Shown one piece after another: positions 43,694-54,088 of a stretch of 55,915 bases of DNA (the stretch's first letter is position 1; each line of letters starts with the position of its first letter). The position numbers were made by a program, and so were the translations under genes. Source of the stretch: an uncultured Pelagibacteraceae bacterium (lineage in GTDB: Bacteria; Pseudomonadota; Alphaproteobacteria; Pelagibacterales; Pelagibacteraceae); NCBI GenBank assembly GCA_902623495.1, contig CACNTW010000007.1, positions 1 through 55,915 on the forward strand, in the 5' to 3' direction. The notes under the pieces are model-generated. The model searched no databases and was not told the DNA's origin. It was given only the letters and a program-made list of their open reading frames with translations.

Positions 43694-45317
43694 TATTGAC
43701 GAAAATTTTAAATTTGAAGCAAATACATCAAATTTAAAAATATCTTTTGAACGTATATCATTTATTTTCTTCATATTTTTTATAATTACAATAATTTTTT
43801 CTTCTAAAACTATCTATTTAGGATTTAAGAAAACAAACCAAATTCAATCGGTAAAAGAAAAGGAGAAATATAGAGCATCTATCATGGATAGAAATGGAAA
43901 TATTATTGCTAAAACTGTGCGTGTGACTAATTTGGGCTTAAATCCAAATCAGCTAATTAACAAAGAAAAATTATTAATTTCTTTAAAATTAATATTTCCT
44001 GACAAGAATTTTGAAAAGGAAATCAATGGAAAAAAGTTTTTTTATGTCAAAAAGAAAATATCTCCATCAAAACTTGAAAAAATAAAATTACTGGGAGAAA
44101 AATCGTTCAAAGAGGAAGAAAACATTGCTCGTGTTTATCCTAACGGTAATCTTTTCAGTCATATATTGGGACAGATTGATACAGATAACAATGGTGTGTC
44201 TGGTATAGAAAAATCTTTTGACTATGAATTAACAACCTCAAACAAGCCATTAAAGCTTTCTTTAGATACTGAAATACAATATTTGATAAGAGAGGAATTG
44301 GTAAAATTTCAAGAAATTTTTAATAGTTATGGAAGTACAGCTATTTTAATGAATGTAAACAGTGGTGAGATTCTTTCAATGGTTTCCCTACCAGATTTTG
44401 ATTTAAATAAAAGAGAAGACATTTCTGACAAAAAATTTATAAACAGATCCACAAAAGGTGTCTATGAACTTGGATCAGTTTTTAAAACATTTACATTCGC
44501 CGCTGGGCTTCAACAAAATGTTATTCAAAAAGATACCCTTTTTAAAAATTTACCAAAAAAAATAAAATGTGCGGGAAGGTCAATCTCCGAATATGATATG
44601 GATATTCCATCTAGTCTTACCGCTGAAGAAATATTAATTAGATCTGGAAATATTGGTTCAATCAAAATTGCTCAGAAAGTTGGGTTAGAAAATTTTAAAA
44701 ATTTTCTAGAAAATTTAGATTTATTAAATAAAATAAAATTTGATATAGAGGAAGTTGGAAACCCAATTCCATTTAAATGGGGAAAATGTAAATTAGCTAC
44801 ATCAGCATATGGTCATGGTATAACAACTACACCGCTTCAACTAGCAAAAGCCTATGCAATAATTGCAAATGGTGGATATAAAATAGAACCAACTTTAATT
44901 AAAAAAAGGAAAAATTTAAAAAGAGGTGAGCAAATAATAACACAAGAAAATTCGAAAAAAATTAACGAAATATTGAGAAAAATTGTAACATCCGAACAGG
45001 GTACTGCTAATTTAGCAAATATTGCTGGTTATGAAATTGCTGGAAAAACAGGAACAGCTCAAAAATCTATAAAGGGCAAATATTCTAAAAAAAAAATAAA
45101 TACTTTTGCTTCAATTTTTCCAATATCTTCTCCAAAATATGTTCTAATTGTTTTGTTAGATGAACCAAAATTGAGTGAAACTTATATTTATGAATATAAT
45201 GATGGTAAAAAAAGGAAGATAATAGGTACACCTTTTAATACTGCTGGCTGGACTTCTGTCGAGGTTGCCAAAAATATAATTGAAAAAATCGGGCCTATTT
45301 TAGCCATAAAATATTAA
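43686..45317 (+). CDS. ftsI: septal peptidoglycan transpeptidase FtsI (PBP3)
   Basis: FtsI cross-links septal peptidoglycan. It is a class B penicillin-binding protein with one N-terminal transmembrane helix (residues ~25-48), a pedestal/dimerisation domain (R-A-S-I-M-D-R-N-G-N-I-I-A) and the transpeptidase domain. Catalytic motifs are S264-V-F-K267, S320-G-N322 and K454-T-G456, all intact. Length is 543, in the normal range. It overlaps ftsL by 8 nt and is followed after 11 nt by the murE-murF fusion. Confidence 0.96.
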   Translation: MNNIDENFKFEANTSNLKISFERISFIFFIFFIITIIFSSKTIYLGFKKTNQIQSVKEKEKYRASIMDRNGNIIAKTVRVTNLGLNPNQLINKEKLLISLKLIFPDKNFEKEINGKKFFYVKKKISPSKLEKIKLLGEKSFKEEENIARVYPNGNLFSHILGQIDTDNNGVSGIEKSFDYELTTSNKPLKLSLDTEIQYLIREELVKFQEIFNSYGSTAILMNVNSGEILSMVSLPDFDLNKREDISDKKFINRSTKGVYELGSVFKTFTFAAGLQQNVIQKDTLFKNLPKKIKCAGRSISEYDMDIPSSLTAEEILIRSGNIGSIKIAQKVGLENFKNFLENLDLLNKIKFDIEEVGNPIPFKWGKCKLATSAYGHGITTTPLQLAKAYAIIANGGYKIEPTLIKKRKNLKRGEQIITQENSKKINEILRKIVTSEQGTANLANIAGYEIAGKTGTAQKSIKGKYSKKKINTFASIFPISSPKYVLIVLLDEPKLSETYIYEYNDGKKRKIIGTPFNTAGWTSVEVAKNIIEKIGPILAIKY

Positions 45318-45328
45318 GAAATTTCATA

Positions 45329-48157
45329 ATGATATTAAAAAGCTTTTTTAAAAATCTTAAAAAAGATTTTAATAATAAAAGTTTTAATGGATTTGAATTT
45401 AATTCAAAAAAAATAAAAAAAAATTATATATTTTTTGCAATACAGGGTAGTAAATTTAATGGAAATAATTTCATAAATGATGCCATTATAAGAGGAGCTA
45501 GAATAATTGTATCAAATAAATTTAAAACTGGAATCAATAAAGGTGTATTATATATAAAAGTAAGTGATCCTAGATTAGCCTTATCAAATTTTGCAAATAA
45601 ATATTATAATAAAAAACCAAATAATATAATTGCTGTAACTGGTACAAACGGTAAATCATCTATAGTCAATTTTTATCACCAGATATTAAAACTTAATAAA
45701 AAAACAGTAGCTTCAATTGGAACTTTAGGTGTCAAATCGAATGGTGTTAGCTTAAAACTTAATAATACAACTGTTGATGCTATTACAATTAATAAAATAC
45801 TTGCAAATTTAAAGAGTAAAAAAATTGAAAATGTAATTTTAGAAGCATCAAGTCATGGCCTTCATCAAAAAAGATTACATGGTATTAAATTTAGCACATC
45901 TATATTCACAAATTTAAGCAGAGATCATTTAGATTATCACAAAAATTATAAAAATTATTTTAATTCAAAATTAATTTTATTCAATGAGTTGACAAAGAAA
46001 AATGGAAATCTGATATTTGATAATGATTTAAAATATTCGCAAATCTTTAAAAAAATAGCCAAAAGAAAAAAATTAAATTTATTAAATATTGGTACATCAG
46101 ATAGTCATTTAAAAATTAATTCAATTAAAATTTTAAATAACTACCAACATATAAAGTTTACTTTTCAAAATAAGGAATACCAATTTAAAACAAGACTAAT
46201 TGGAAAAATACAAATTAAGAATTTGATGATGGCTATTGCAGCAGCAATTAAAAGTAATCTAAAAATTGATGATATTGTAAAAAAACTTAAGTATATTAAA
46301 CCCACAAACGGAAGGCTAGAGATAATTGGAACAACCAAAGATAATTCAATTTTTATTTTAGACTATGCTCATACTCCAGAGGCTCTTAAAACTAGTATAG
46401 AAAATATTAAAGAACAATTTGGTTTAAGAAAAATTAATATTGTATTTGGATGTGGCGGTGAAAGAGATAAAGAAAAAAGACCAATAATGGGCAAAATTGT
46501 TAACAAACTATGTAATTATATTTATCTTACAGACGACAATCCTAGAAGTGAAAATCCAGAAAATATCAGAGCAAGTATTAAGAAATCAATTTTGCCATCT
46601 AAAATGATTGAAATACCATCAAGAAAATTAGCTATAAAAAAAGCAATTTTAAATAGTAAGTCTGATGAGGTTTTAATTATTGCAGGAAAGGGACATGAAA
46701 ACACTCAAGAATATACTAAGAAAAATAAATTTTCTGACAAAGATAATATAAAACAATCAATAGTTTTAAAAAATAGATTTTTGTCAAATGATTGGAAATT
46801 AAACATACTTAAAGAAATTATAAATAACAAAAAATTAGATAAAATAAAAAATTTAAAAATTAGCACTAATTCGAAAGAGCAGAACAAAGGTAAAATTTTC
46901 CTTGGAATTAAGGGGAAATCTTTTAATGGAAATGATTTTGCAGATGAAGCTCTTAAAAATGGAGCAAAATTAGCAATACTTCAAAATAACAAAAATGATA
47001 GTAAAAAAAAAATTAATGTTAAAAGTACTCTAGGATTATTAATTAAATTTTCACAAATGATTAGAATTTCTTCTAATGCATCTCAAGTAGCAATTACAGG
47101 ATCTTCAGGCAAAACCTCGCTGAAAGAATTGTTGGGACAATGTCTTCAAAAAAATTATTCCACAACATTTTCAAAAAATTCATTCAATAATAAATTTGGT
47201 TTACCGATTTCATTAATAAATTTAAATAAGGATACGACTTATGGAATATTTGAAATTGGAATGGATAAAAAGGGAGAAATAGACTATTTATCAAAAATAA
47301 TTAAGCCAGATGTTGGAGTTATTACAAATATTAGTTATGCGCACGCCAAAAATTTTAAATCTTTATTGGATATAGCTAAAGCCAAATCTGAAATTATTTT
47401 CAACATAAAAAAAAATGGTACAATTGTATTGAATAAAGATGATAAATTTTTTGATTTTTTTTCAGATTTAGCAAATAAAAATAATTTAAATATCATTTCT
47501 TTCGGTAAACATAAAAATTCTAATATTAGATTATCTAAATTAAAAAAATCTACGAGATCTTATATCATTTATATTGACGTAGCTTCTAAAACTTTTAATT
47601 TTAAAATTAATAAAAACTTATTACCTTATTTAAATAATATACTGGCTTCCATAGCAGTTTGTAAAAGTTTAAATATTATTGATAAAATAAAAAGTAACTT
47701 TTTTTCTAATTATAAAATACCAAGTGGTAGAGGAAATATAAAAAAAATCACTGTCGGCTCTAAAAAAGTTAACATAATAGATGAAAGTTATAACTCAAAT
47801 CCATTATCTCTGAATTTCTCAATTAAGAAATTTGATAATTTGAAAGTAAATCCAAATAAAAAATTTATGCTACTAGGTGACATGTTAGAATTAGGAAAAT
47901 TTTCAAAAAAACTTCATATTGAAGCTGCAAAAGATATCAATAAGGCAAAGTTCAAAAAGTTGTTTGTTTATGGGAATTATATCACAGAAACATTTAACAA
48001 AATTAGAACACAAAAAAGAGGAAAAATACTTAAATCAACTAATGAAATTCTTAATATAATAAAAAACGATTTAAATAATGGTGATTTTTTAATGATAAAG
48101 GGCTCAAATTCTACAAGACTTAATCAAATAACCAAACAAATTGGATCAAAATCTTAA
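45329..48157 (+). CDS. murE-murF: fused UDP-MurNAc-tripeptide synthetase / UDP-MurNAc-pentapeptide synthetase
   Basis: This 942-residue single frame carries two complete Mur ligases that act in sequence, adding the third amino acid and then D-Ala-D-Ala. The MurE half (about 1-480) has the ATP loop G105-T-N-G-K-S110, Y-A-H-T-P, and D403-N-P-R-S-E408, the meso-diaminopimelate specificity motif. The MurF half (about 490-942) restarts with a MurE/F N-terminal fold (G-K-I-F-L-G-I-K-G-K-S-F-N-G), then T590-G-S-S-G-K-T-S597, D-E-S-Y-N-S-N-P, L-G-D-M-L-E-L-G and a terminal M-I-K-G-S-N-S. No stop or start-like gap separates the halves. One-base overlap with mraY. Confidence 0.93.
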   Translation: MILKSFFKNLKKDFNNKSFNGFEFNSKKIKKNYIFFAIQGSKFNGNNFINDAIIRGARIIVSNKFKTGINKGVLYIKVSDPRLALSNFANKYYNKKPNNIIAVTGTNGKSSIVNFYHQILKLNKKTVASIGTLGVKSNGVSLKLNNTTVDAITINKILANLKSKKIENVILEASSHGLHQKRLHGIKFSTSIFTNLSRDHLDYHKNYKNYFNSKLILFNELTKKNGNLIFDNDLKYSQIFKKIAKRKKLNLLNIGTSDSHLKINSIKILNNYQHIKFTFQNKEYQFKTRLIGKIQIKNLMMAIAAAIKSNLKIDDIVKKLKYIKPTNGRLEIIGTTKDNSIFILDYAHTPEALKTSIENIKEQFGLRKINIVFGCGGERDKEKRPIMGKIVNKLCNYIYLTDDNPRSENPENIRASIKKSILPSKMIEIPSRKLAIKKAILNSKSDEVLIIAGKGHENTQEYTKKNKFSDKDNIKQSIVLKNRFLSNDWKLNILKEIINNKKLDKIKNLKISTNSKEQNKGKIFLGIKGKSFNGNDFADEALKNGAKLAILQNNKNDSKKKINVKSTLGLLIKFSQMIRISSNASQVAITGSSGKTSLKELLGQCLQKNYSTTFSKNSFNNKFGLPISLINLNKDTTYGIFEIGMDKKGEIDYLSKIIKPDVGVITNISYAHAKNFKSLLDIAKAKSEIIFNIKKNGTIVLNKDDKFFDFFSDLANKNNLNIISFGKHKNSNIRLSKLKKSTRSYIIYIDVASKTFNFKINKNLLPYLNNILASIAVCKSLNIIDKIKSNFFSNYKIPSGRGNIKKITVGSKKVNIIDESYNSNPLSLNFSIKKFDNLKVNPNKKFMLLGDMLELGKFSKKLHIEAAKDINKAKFKKLFVYGNYITETFNKIRTQKRGKILKSTNEILNIIKNDLNNGDFLMIKGSNSTRLNQITKQIGSKS

Positions 48158-49242
48158 TGTTGTTTGAACTCTTTTCAATTTTAGTAGATCAATTTAGTTT
48201 TTTGAATGTTTTTAAATATTTAACAGTAAGAACCGGTCTTTCTATGTTTACAGCTATGGTAGTTGTTTTTTTAGTTGGGAATCCATTAATTAATTTTTTT
48301 TCTTCAAAACAGATTCATAATCCAATCAGAGAAGATGGTCCTAGAGATCATATAATTAGAAAAATTGGAACACCTACAATGGGTGGACTAATAATATTAC
48401 TAGGTGTTTTTTCAGGAGTATTGCTATGGGGTGACTTATCAAATCCATACAATTGGTTTTTAATATTTATTGCAGCTTCTTTTGGATTATTGGGAGCTTA
48501 TGATGATTATAAAAAAATAAAGTTAAAAAATTCGCATGGAATTTCTTCTAAGCTAAAGTTCTTTCTACAAATTATTTTAGCTTTGATTGGTATATTTATA
48601 CTTTATATCACTAGTAATTCTGATCAAATAAACAATCTATATTTTCCTTTTTTCAAAAACTTAGTAATCAATCTTGGCTGGTTTTTTATACCTTTTTATA
48701 TGTTCATATTAGTTGGAGCTTCAAATGCAGTTAATTTAACAGATGGTTTAGACGGATTAGCAACAGTTCCTGTAATGTTAGTTGCTGCTTGTTTTGCATT
48801 TATTAGTTACGTCTCTGGCAACATAATTTTTTCTGATTATCTTCAGATCGCATATATAGAGGGTGTAGGAGAAGCTTCGATTTTTTGTGGATCAATAATT
48901 GGGGCTTGTTTAGGTTTTTTATGGTTTAATGCACCACCTGCAAAAATTTTTATGGGAGACACTGGATCTTTATCATTAGGTGGTTCACTGGGAGCGGTTG
49001 GTATAATAACTAAGCATGAAATTGTGTTAGCAATAACAGGCGGATTGTTTGTCTTAGAAGCTGTTTCTGTAATAGTTCAAGTTATTTCCTATAAATTGAC
49101 AGGTAAAAGAATATTTAGAATGGCTCCAATACACCATCATTTTGAAAAAAAAGGATGGCCAGAGTCAACGGTTGTAATTAGATTTTGGATAATTTCTATT
49201 GTTCTAGCGATGATTGGATTGGCAACTTTGAAACTTAGATAA
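48157..49242 (+). CDS. mraY: phospho-MurNAc-pentapeptide transferase
   Basis: MraY transfers phospho-MurNAc-pentapeptide to undecaprenyl phosphate, forming lipid I in the inner membrane. Around ten hydrophobic helices are present. Family motifs are G-T-P-T-M-G-G (residue ~70), G-A-Y-D-D-Y-K-K (catalytic Asp pair), N-A-V-N-L-T-D-G-L-D-G-L-A, A-P-P-A-K-I-F-M-G-D-T-G-S-L-S-L-G and M-A-P-I-H-H-H-F-E-K-K-G-W-P-E-S. The 361-residue length is standard. It shares a single base with both the preceding and the following gene. Confidence 0.97.
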   Translation: MLFELFSILVDQFSFLNVFKYLTVRTGLSMFTAMVVVFLVGNPLINFFSSKQIHNPIREDGPRDHIIRKIGTPTMGGLIILLGVFSGVLLWGDLSNPYNWFLIFIAASFGLLGAYDDYKKIKLKNSHGISSKLKFFLQIILALIGIFILYITSNSDQINNLYFPFFKNLVINLGWFFIPFYMFILVGASNAVNLTDGLDGLATVPVMLVAACFAFISYVSGNIIFSDYLQIAYIEGVGEASIFCGSIIGACLGFLWFNAPPAKIFMGDTGSLSLGGSLGAVGIITKHEIVLAITGGLFVLEAVSVIVQVISYKLTGKRIFRMAPIHHHFEKKGWPESTVVIRFWIISIVLAMIGLATLKLR

Positions 49243-50531
49243 TGAAATTAAAAAATGAAACGTTAATTAAAAATTTTTTAATTTATGGTTTTGGAAAATC
49301 TGGAATTTCATCATTAAAATATTTAAAAAAGAAAAATAGGTGTTTTATTTTCGATGATGATAAAAAAAAAATAAATAGTAAATATAAAAAATTTTTCATT
49401 TCTAAATCAAAATTATTAAATAATAATTTTGATTATATAATTATAAGTCCCGGTATTAATATAAATAGATGCCAGTTATCAAATTATTTAAAAAAGAACC
49501 GAAAAAAAGTTATTACTGATTTTGATATTTTTTATAAATTTAACCCTGAAGTTTTAACAATTACCATTACTGGCACGAATGGAAAGTCAACTACAAGTAA
49601 GTTGCTTTATGATATTTTAAAGAATCACAATTTTGATGTTAGATTAACTGGGAATATTGGAAATCCTATTTTAGAGGAAAAAAGAGTTACCAGAAATACT
49701 ATCTTTGTTATTGAGGCTTCTTCTTATCAGCTGGCTTATAGCAAATATTTCAAATCAAAATTTTCTATAATCATTAATATTTCTCCAGATCATTTAGAAA
49801 GGCATAATACAATTAAAAATTATGTATTATCAAAATTAAAATGTGTAATAAGACAAAACGAAAATGATGTAGCAATAATAACAAACACTAATTTATTAAA
49901 AAACTTATTAAGAACTAAAAATATAAAATCTAAAATAATATATGTAAGAAAAAATAAGTATGCATATTTAAAAAATAAATTAAGTAATGATAATTTTAAC
50001 AATTCAACAAATTTTCAAAATTTAAATTTTTTATTTGAGCTATCGAAACATATGAAACTTAATTTAAAAACTGTAATAAAAAGTATTAATAAATTTAAAC
50101 CTTTGAAATTTAGACAGGAAGTGATCCATAAATCAAAATATTTAAAAATAATAAACGATTCTAAATCAACAACATTATCTTCTACTGTTCCATTTTTAGA
50201 ATCTAATGAAAAAATTTTATGGATCTTGGGAGGACTATTTAAAAAGGGTGATAAATTTAATTTAAATAAAAAGTATTTTAAAAATTTAGAAGCATATATT
50301 TACGGAAAAGATAGACAAGTTTTCCTCAAACTATTTAAAAATAAAATTAAGGTTAATTTATCAAAAGATCTGAGAAATACTCTTAAATTAATTCCAAACC
50401 TTAAGGATATAAGAACAAAAGTTACAGTTTTATTTAGCCCATCGGCTGCATCATTTGATCAATACAAGAATTTTGAAGAAAGAGGTAGACAATTCAATAT
50501 GTTAATTAAAAGATATTTACCAATTGAATGA
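49242..50531 (+). CDS. murD: UDP-N-acetylmuramoyl-L-alanine-D-glutamate ligase
   Basis: MurD adds D-Glu to UDP-MurNAc-L-Ala. The N-terminal domain has the Rossmann-like G-F-G-K-S-G. The ATP loop is I-T-G-T-N-G-K-S-T-T near residue 110. I-N-I-S-P-D-H-L-E-R-H, N-D-S-K-S-T and the C-terminal L-F-S-P-S-A-A-S-F-D-Q-Y-K-N-F-E-E-R-G are diagnostic for MurD. Length is 429. It overlaps ftsW by 4 nt (ATGA), consistent with translational coupling. Confidence 0.95.
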   Translation: MKLKNETLIKNFLIYGFGKSGISSLKYLKKKNRCFIFDDDKKKINSKYKKFFISKSKLLNNNFDYIIISPGININRCQLSNYLKKNRKKVITDFDIFYKFNPEVLTITITGTNGKSTTSKLLYDILKNHNFDVRLTGNIGNPILEEKRVTRNTIFVIEASSYQLAYSKYFKSKFSIIINISPDHLERHNTIKNYVLSKLKCVIRQNENDVAIITNTNLLKNLLRTKNIKSKIIYVRKNKYAYLKNKLSNDNFNNSTNFQNLNFLFELSKHMKLNLKTVIKSINKFKPLKFRQEVIHKSKYLKIINDSKSTTLSSTVPFLESNEKILWILGGLFKKGDKFNLNKKYFKNLEAYIYGKDRQVFLKLFKNKIKVNLSKDLRNTLKLIPNLKDIRTKVTVLFSPSAASFDQYKNFEERGRQFNMLIKRYLPIE

Positions 50532-51637
50532 ATAAATATTTTGATACATTTTATGATTGGTGGAAAAATATCGATAAAACAATTTTTTTGATAATAAGTC
50601 TGTTATTTTCACTAGGATTGTTCTTTTCTTTAGTTTCAACTTCAATAATTGCATCAGATAAATTAAACACAAATTCTTACTATTTTTTTTTAAAACATTT
50701 AATTTTTGTTTTAATAGGAATATTTTTAATTTTATTTTTATCTCTACTAGATCAAAAAATTTTAATTAGGCTATCAGTCGTATTATTTGTCATCACATTT
50801 ATAAGTTTATTCTTAGTTCCCTTAATAGGAGTGGAGGTCAAAGGGTCAAAGAGATGGTTAGATATTGGCTCATTACCTAGGTTTCAACCTATTGAAACTT
50901 TAAAACCTTTTTTTGTTATTGTTATTTCACTAATAATTTCATTAGAAAAAAAAAACCTTTATATAAAATATTTCTTGAGTTCAGTCATATTAGTTCCAAT
51001 TATAATTTTACTCTTATCTCAACCAGACTTAGGGCAAACATTATTAATAATCTCTGTTTGGCTTGCTATTATTTTTGTATCAGGAATAAATTTATTACTT
51101 TTTACAATCTCATTATTAGCTGTGAGTTCATTAACTTTATTTTTAGTCTTTTTGGTACCAAAATTTGAATACATAAGAATAAGATTAATGTCATTTTTAG
51201 ATAATTCCAGCGGCAATAATTACCAGGCTGATAAAGCAAGCGATGCAATATCCAGCGGAAGTTTTTTTGGAAAAGGAATAGGTGAAGGAACTTTAAATTC
51301 AAGAATACCAGAAGCACATACAGATTATATAATTTCTGTAATTGCAGAAGAATTTGGAGTAATTATCTTATTAGGTATAATATTACTTTATTTAGTCTTA
51401 TCTTATAGAGTTTTAAAAAAAATAAATTTTACAAAAAATAATAATTTTAAACTTATATTAGTTGGAAGTATTTCAATAATATTATTACAAACCTTCATTC
51501 ATATTGGTGTAAATATAAGAATGCTTCCTACTACAGGCATGACTATGCCATTTATTAGTTATGGTGGTTCTTCAATAGTTGGAACATCAATATTAACTGG
51601 AATAATATTAAATTTGACGAAGAGAAAATTAAATTAG
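50528..51637 (+). CDS. ftsW: SEDS-family septal glycosyltransferase FtsW
   Basis: FtsW polymerises lipid II during septation with FtsI. About ten transmembrane helices are visible in 369 residues. SEDS signatures are K-R-W-L-D-I-G-S-L-P-R-F-Q-P-I-E, S-Q-P-D-L-G-Q-T (with the functionally important Asp), A-H-T-D-Y-I-I-S-V-I-A-E-E-F-G and L-P-T-T-G-M-T-M-P-F-I-S-Y-G-G-S-S. Position between murD and murG distinguishes it from RodA. murG starts one base after its stop. Confidence 0.95.
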   Translation: MNKYFDTFYDWWKNIDKTIFLIISLLFSLGLFFSLVSTSIIASDKLNTNSYYFFLKHLIFVLIGIFLILFLSLLDQKILIRLSVVLFVITFISLFLVPLIGVEVKGSKRWLDIGSLPRFQPIETLKPFFVIVISLIISLEKKNLYIKYFLSSVILVPIIILLLSQPDLGQTLLIISVWLAIIFVSGINLLLFTISLLAVSSLTLFLVFLVPKFEYIRIRLMSFLDNSSGNNYQADKASDAISSGSFFGKGIGEGTLNSRIPEAHTDYIISVIAEEFGVIILLGIILLYLVLSYRVLKKINFTKNNNFKLILVGSISIILLQTFIHIGVNIRMLPTTGMTMPFISYGGSSIVGTSILTGIILNLTKRKLN

Positions 51638-51638
51638 T

Positions 51639-52715
51639 ATGAAAAATATACTTATAGTAACAGGTGGTTCTGGTGGCCACGTAGTACCATCTACCTCTTT
51701 GTTTGAACATTTGAAAAACAAATTTTCTGTAAAACTGGTATCTGATTTGAGAGGAAGTAAATATATAAATACTGAAAAATTTAAATATGAATTAATAGAT
51801 GTACCTAATTTATTTTTAAAACCTTATTTACTTCCAATAAATATTTTTAAATATTTTCTTAAAATTTTTCAATCTATTAGATTTTTAAAAAATAATAAGA
51901 CAAATATTGTGATCAGTACTGGTGGGTACATGACGTTTCCATTTTGCTTAGCCGCATTTATATTACAAAAAAAAGTTTTCTTGTTTGAGCCTAATAGTGT
52001 TTTAGGTAGATCTAACCGCTTTGCTTTGAAATTTTCAACAAAAATAATTTGTTACGATGAAAATTTAAGAAATTTCCCAATAAAATACAATTCTAAAAAA
52101 GTTATAGTCAAACCTATTTTAAAAAAAGAGATATATAACTTAGAAAAAAATATAATTAATTTAAAAAAGGAAATAAAAAAAATACTTATCATCGGTGGTA
52201 GTCAGGGTGCGTCGTTTTTTGACGAAAATATAACTGAATTAATTATCGAAATTTCAAAAAAACGAAATTTTGAAGTTATACAACAAATATCAAATAATAA
52301 TAATTTATCTTCAATAAAAAATAAATATGACAAATCAAATATAAATTACAAATTTATTGAATTTACCAATGATAGTCATGAACTCTACAATGGTATAGAT
52401 CTAGCAATTACTAGAGGTGGCGCAAGTACTTTAAGCGAACTTTCATTCTTAAACATACCGTTTATTTCAATACCTCTCCCGACTGCAAGAGATAATCACC
52501 AATTCTATAATTCAGAATTTTACTATAAAAAAAATTGTTGTTGGTTAATAAATCAAAAGGAATTTGAATTTAAAAAATTTTCAAAAATGATATTTGAAAT
52601 ATTTAATGGTTATCAAAATTACAACGAAAAATTCAAAAATCTTACGGAAATTACTAAAAAAAATACTTGGAATAATATAAATAATAAGATTATAGAAATT
52701 ATAGATGAAAATTAA
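51639..52715 (+). CDS. murG: UDP-GlcNAc transferase MurG
   Basis: MurG adds GlcNAc to lipid I to make lipid II at the inner face of the membrane. This GT-B enzyme has an N-terminal T-G-G-S-G-G-H-V-V-P-S (the usual GGTGGH loop with a Ser), I-S-T-G-G-Y-M-T-F-P, then I-I-G-G-S-Q-G-A-S-F-F-D-E, and the UDP-GlcNAc site R-G-G-A-S-T-L-S-E-L. P-L-P-T-A-R-D-N-H-Q-F-Y-N-S lies near residue 285. Length is 358. It overlaps murC by 11 nt. Confidence 0.95.
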   Translation: MKNILIVTGGSGGHVVPSTSLFEHLKNKFSVKLVSDLRGSKYINTEKFKYELIDVPNLFLKPYLLPINIFKYFLKIFQSIRFLKNNKTNIVISTGGYMTFPFCLAAFILQKKVFLFEPNSVLGRSNRFALKFSTKIICYDENLRNFPIKYNSKKVIVKPILKKEIYNLEKNIINLKKEIKKILIIGGSQGASFFDENITELIIEISKKRNFEVIQQISNNNNLSSIKNKYDKSNINYKFIEFTNDSHELYNGIDLAITRGGASTLSELSFLNIPFISIPLPTARDNHQFYNSEFYYKKNCCWLINQKEFEFKKFSKMIFEIFNGYQNYNEKFKNLTEITKKNTWNNINNKIIEIIDEN

Positions 52716-54087
52716 TATTGGAAAAACTGAACTAATTCATTTTGTTGGAATTGGTGGCATTGGCATGAGTGGCTTAGCATTAATAATGGATAGTTTAGGC
52801 TTTAAAATACAAGGAAGTGACAAATCGGATAATAAAAATCTTAATTTACTAAGAAAAAGAAAAATTCCAATTCATTTAAATCATAATAAGCAAAATATAA
52901 AAAATTGCACTGTATTAGTAGTTTCTTCAGCTATAAAAAAATCAAATCCAGAATATAGGCATGCTAAAAAATTAAACTTACCTATATATAAAAGAGGAGA
53001 ATTGTTAGGTCATATAGTTTCTTTAATGAAAAATATTGTTGTGACAGGATCACACGGCAAAACAACCACAACATCAATTTTGTCAAACATTTTGAATTAC
53101 GCAAAGCTAGATCCCACAATAATTAATGGAGGTGTTTTGAATTCAATAGGAAGTTCGGCAAAATTAGGAAAAAGCGACTGGAGTTTAGTTGAATCAGATG
53201 AGTCGGATGGAAGTTTTCTTCAAATACCTTTTAATTATTCAATAATAACCAACATTGACAATGAACACTTGGATTATTACAGAACTATGAAAAATTTAAA
53301 AAATAAATTCATAGAATTTATTGATAAAACGCCTTCTTTCGGAAAAGCTTTTCTGTGTTTAGATGATAAAAATGTAAAAAATATTTTACCAAAAATTAAA
53401 AATAACAATTACTATACATTTGGTTTAAATAAGAAATCAAATTTTCACATTTTCAATATAATTCAGAATAAGGATTATTCAAAATTTAATATTAAAATAA
53501 AAATACCAGGCAAAACAAAAATTATAAAAAATATTTCAATACCTTTGTTAGGTTTGCATAATATAAAAAATGCAACATCTGCATTGGCAGTAGCTTTTTC
53601 GATTGGTGTATCAGATAAAATAATTAAATTAGGTCTCAAAAATTTCAATGGAGTCCAGAGAAGATTTAATTTCTTATTTGAAATTAATAAAGTGCCATTT
53701 TTCGACGACTATGCTCATCATCCAACAGAAATTTCATCGGTGTTAGATGGTGTCAGTAAAGTATATAATAAAGAAGAAATAGTTTGTATTTTTCAACCGC
53801 ATAGAATTTCAAGAGTAAAAAATTTAAAAATTGAATTTTCTAAATGTTTTAAAAATGCAAACACAGTTTTACTTTGTCCAATTTACAAAGCTAGCGAAAC
53901 TATAAAGTTAGGATTCTCATATACTTCATTTGCAAAATTAATTGCAAAAAATTCTAAAGTTAATTTAATAATGCTTAAAAATGAAATAGAATTAAAAAAA
54001 ATTACTAAAAACATTGCTTTTGGGAATAAAATTTTTATTGCTATGGGCGCAGGATCTATAACAAATTGGGTAAGAAATCTTAATTGA
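52705..54087 (+). CDS. murC: UDP-N-acetylmuramate-L-alanine ligase
   Basis: MurC adds L-Ala to UDP-MurNAc, the first peptide step. Signatures are H-F-V-G-I-G-G-I-G-M-S-G-L-A near residue 12, the ATP loop V-T-G-S-H-G-K-T-T-T-T, E-S-D-E-S-D-G-S-F, I-T-N-I-D-N-E-H-L-D-Y-Y and D-D-Y-A-H-H-P-T-E-I. P-H-R-I-S-R lies in the C-terminal domain. Length of 460 is normal. It begins inside the end of murG and is followed after one base by murB. Confidence 0.96.
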   Translation: MKINIGKTELIHFVGIGGIGMSGLALIMDSLGFKIQGSDKSDNKNLNLLRKRKIPIHLNHNKQNIKNCTVLVVSSAIKKSNPEYRHAKKLNLPIYKRGELLGHIVSLMKNIVVTGSHGKTTTTSILSNILNYAKLDPTIINGGVLNSIGSSAKLGKSDWSLVESDESDGSFLQIPFNYSIITNIDNEHLDYYRTMKNLKNKFIEFIDKTPSFGKAFLCLDDKNVKNILPKIKNNNYYTFGLNKKSNFHIFNIIQNKDYSKFNIKIKIPGKTKIIKNISIPLLGLHNIKNATSALAVAFSIGVSDKIIKLGLKNFNGVQRRFNFLFEINKVPFFDDYAHHPTEISSVLDGVSKVYNKEEIVCIFQPHRISRVKNLKIEFSKCFKNANTVLLCPIYKASETIKLGFSYTSFAKLIAKNSKVNLIMLKNEIELKKITKNIAFGNKIFIAMGAGSITNWVRNLN

Positions 54088-54088
54088 T

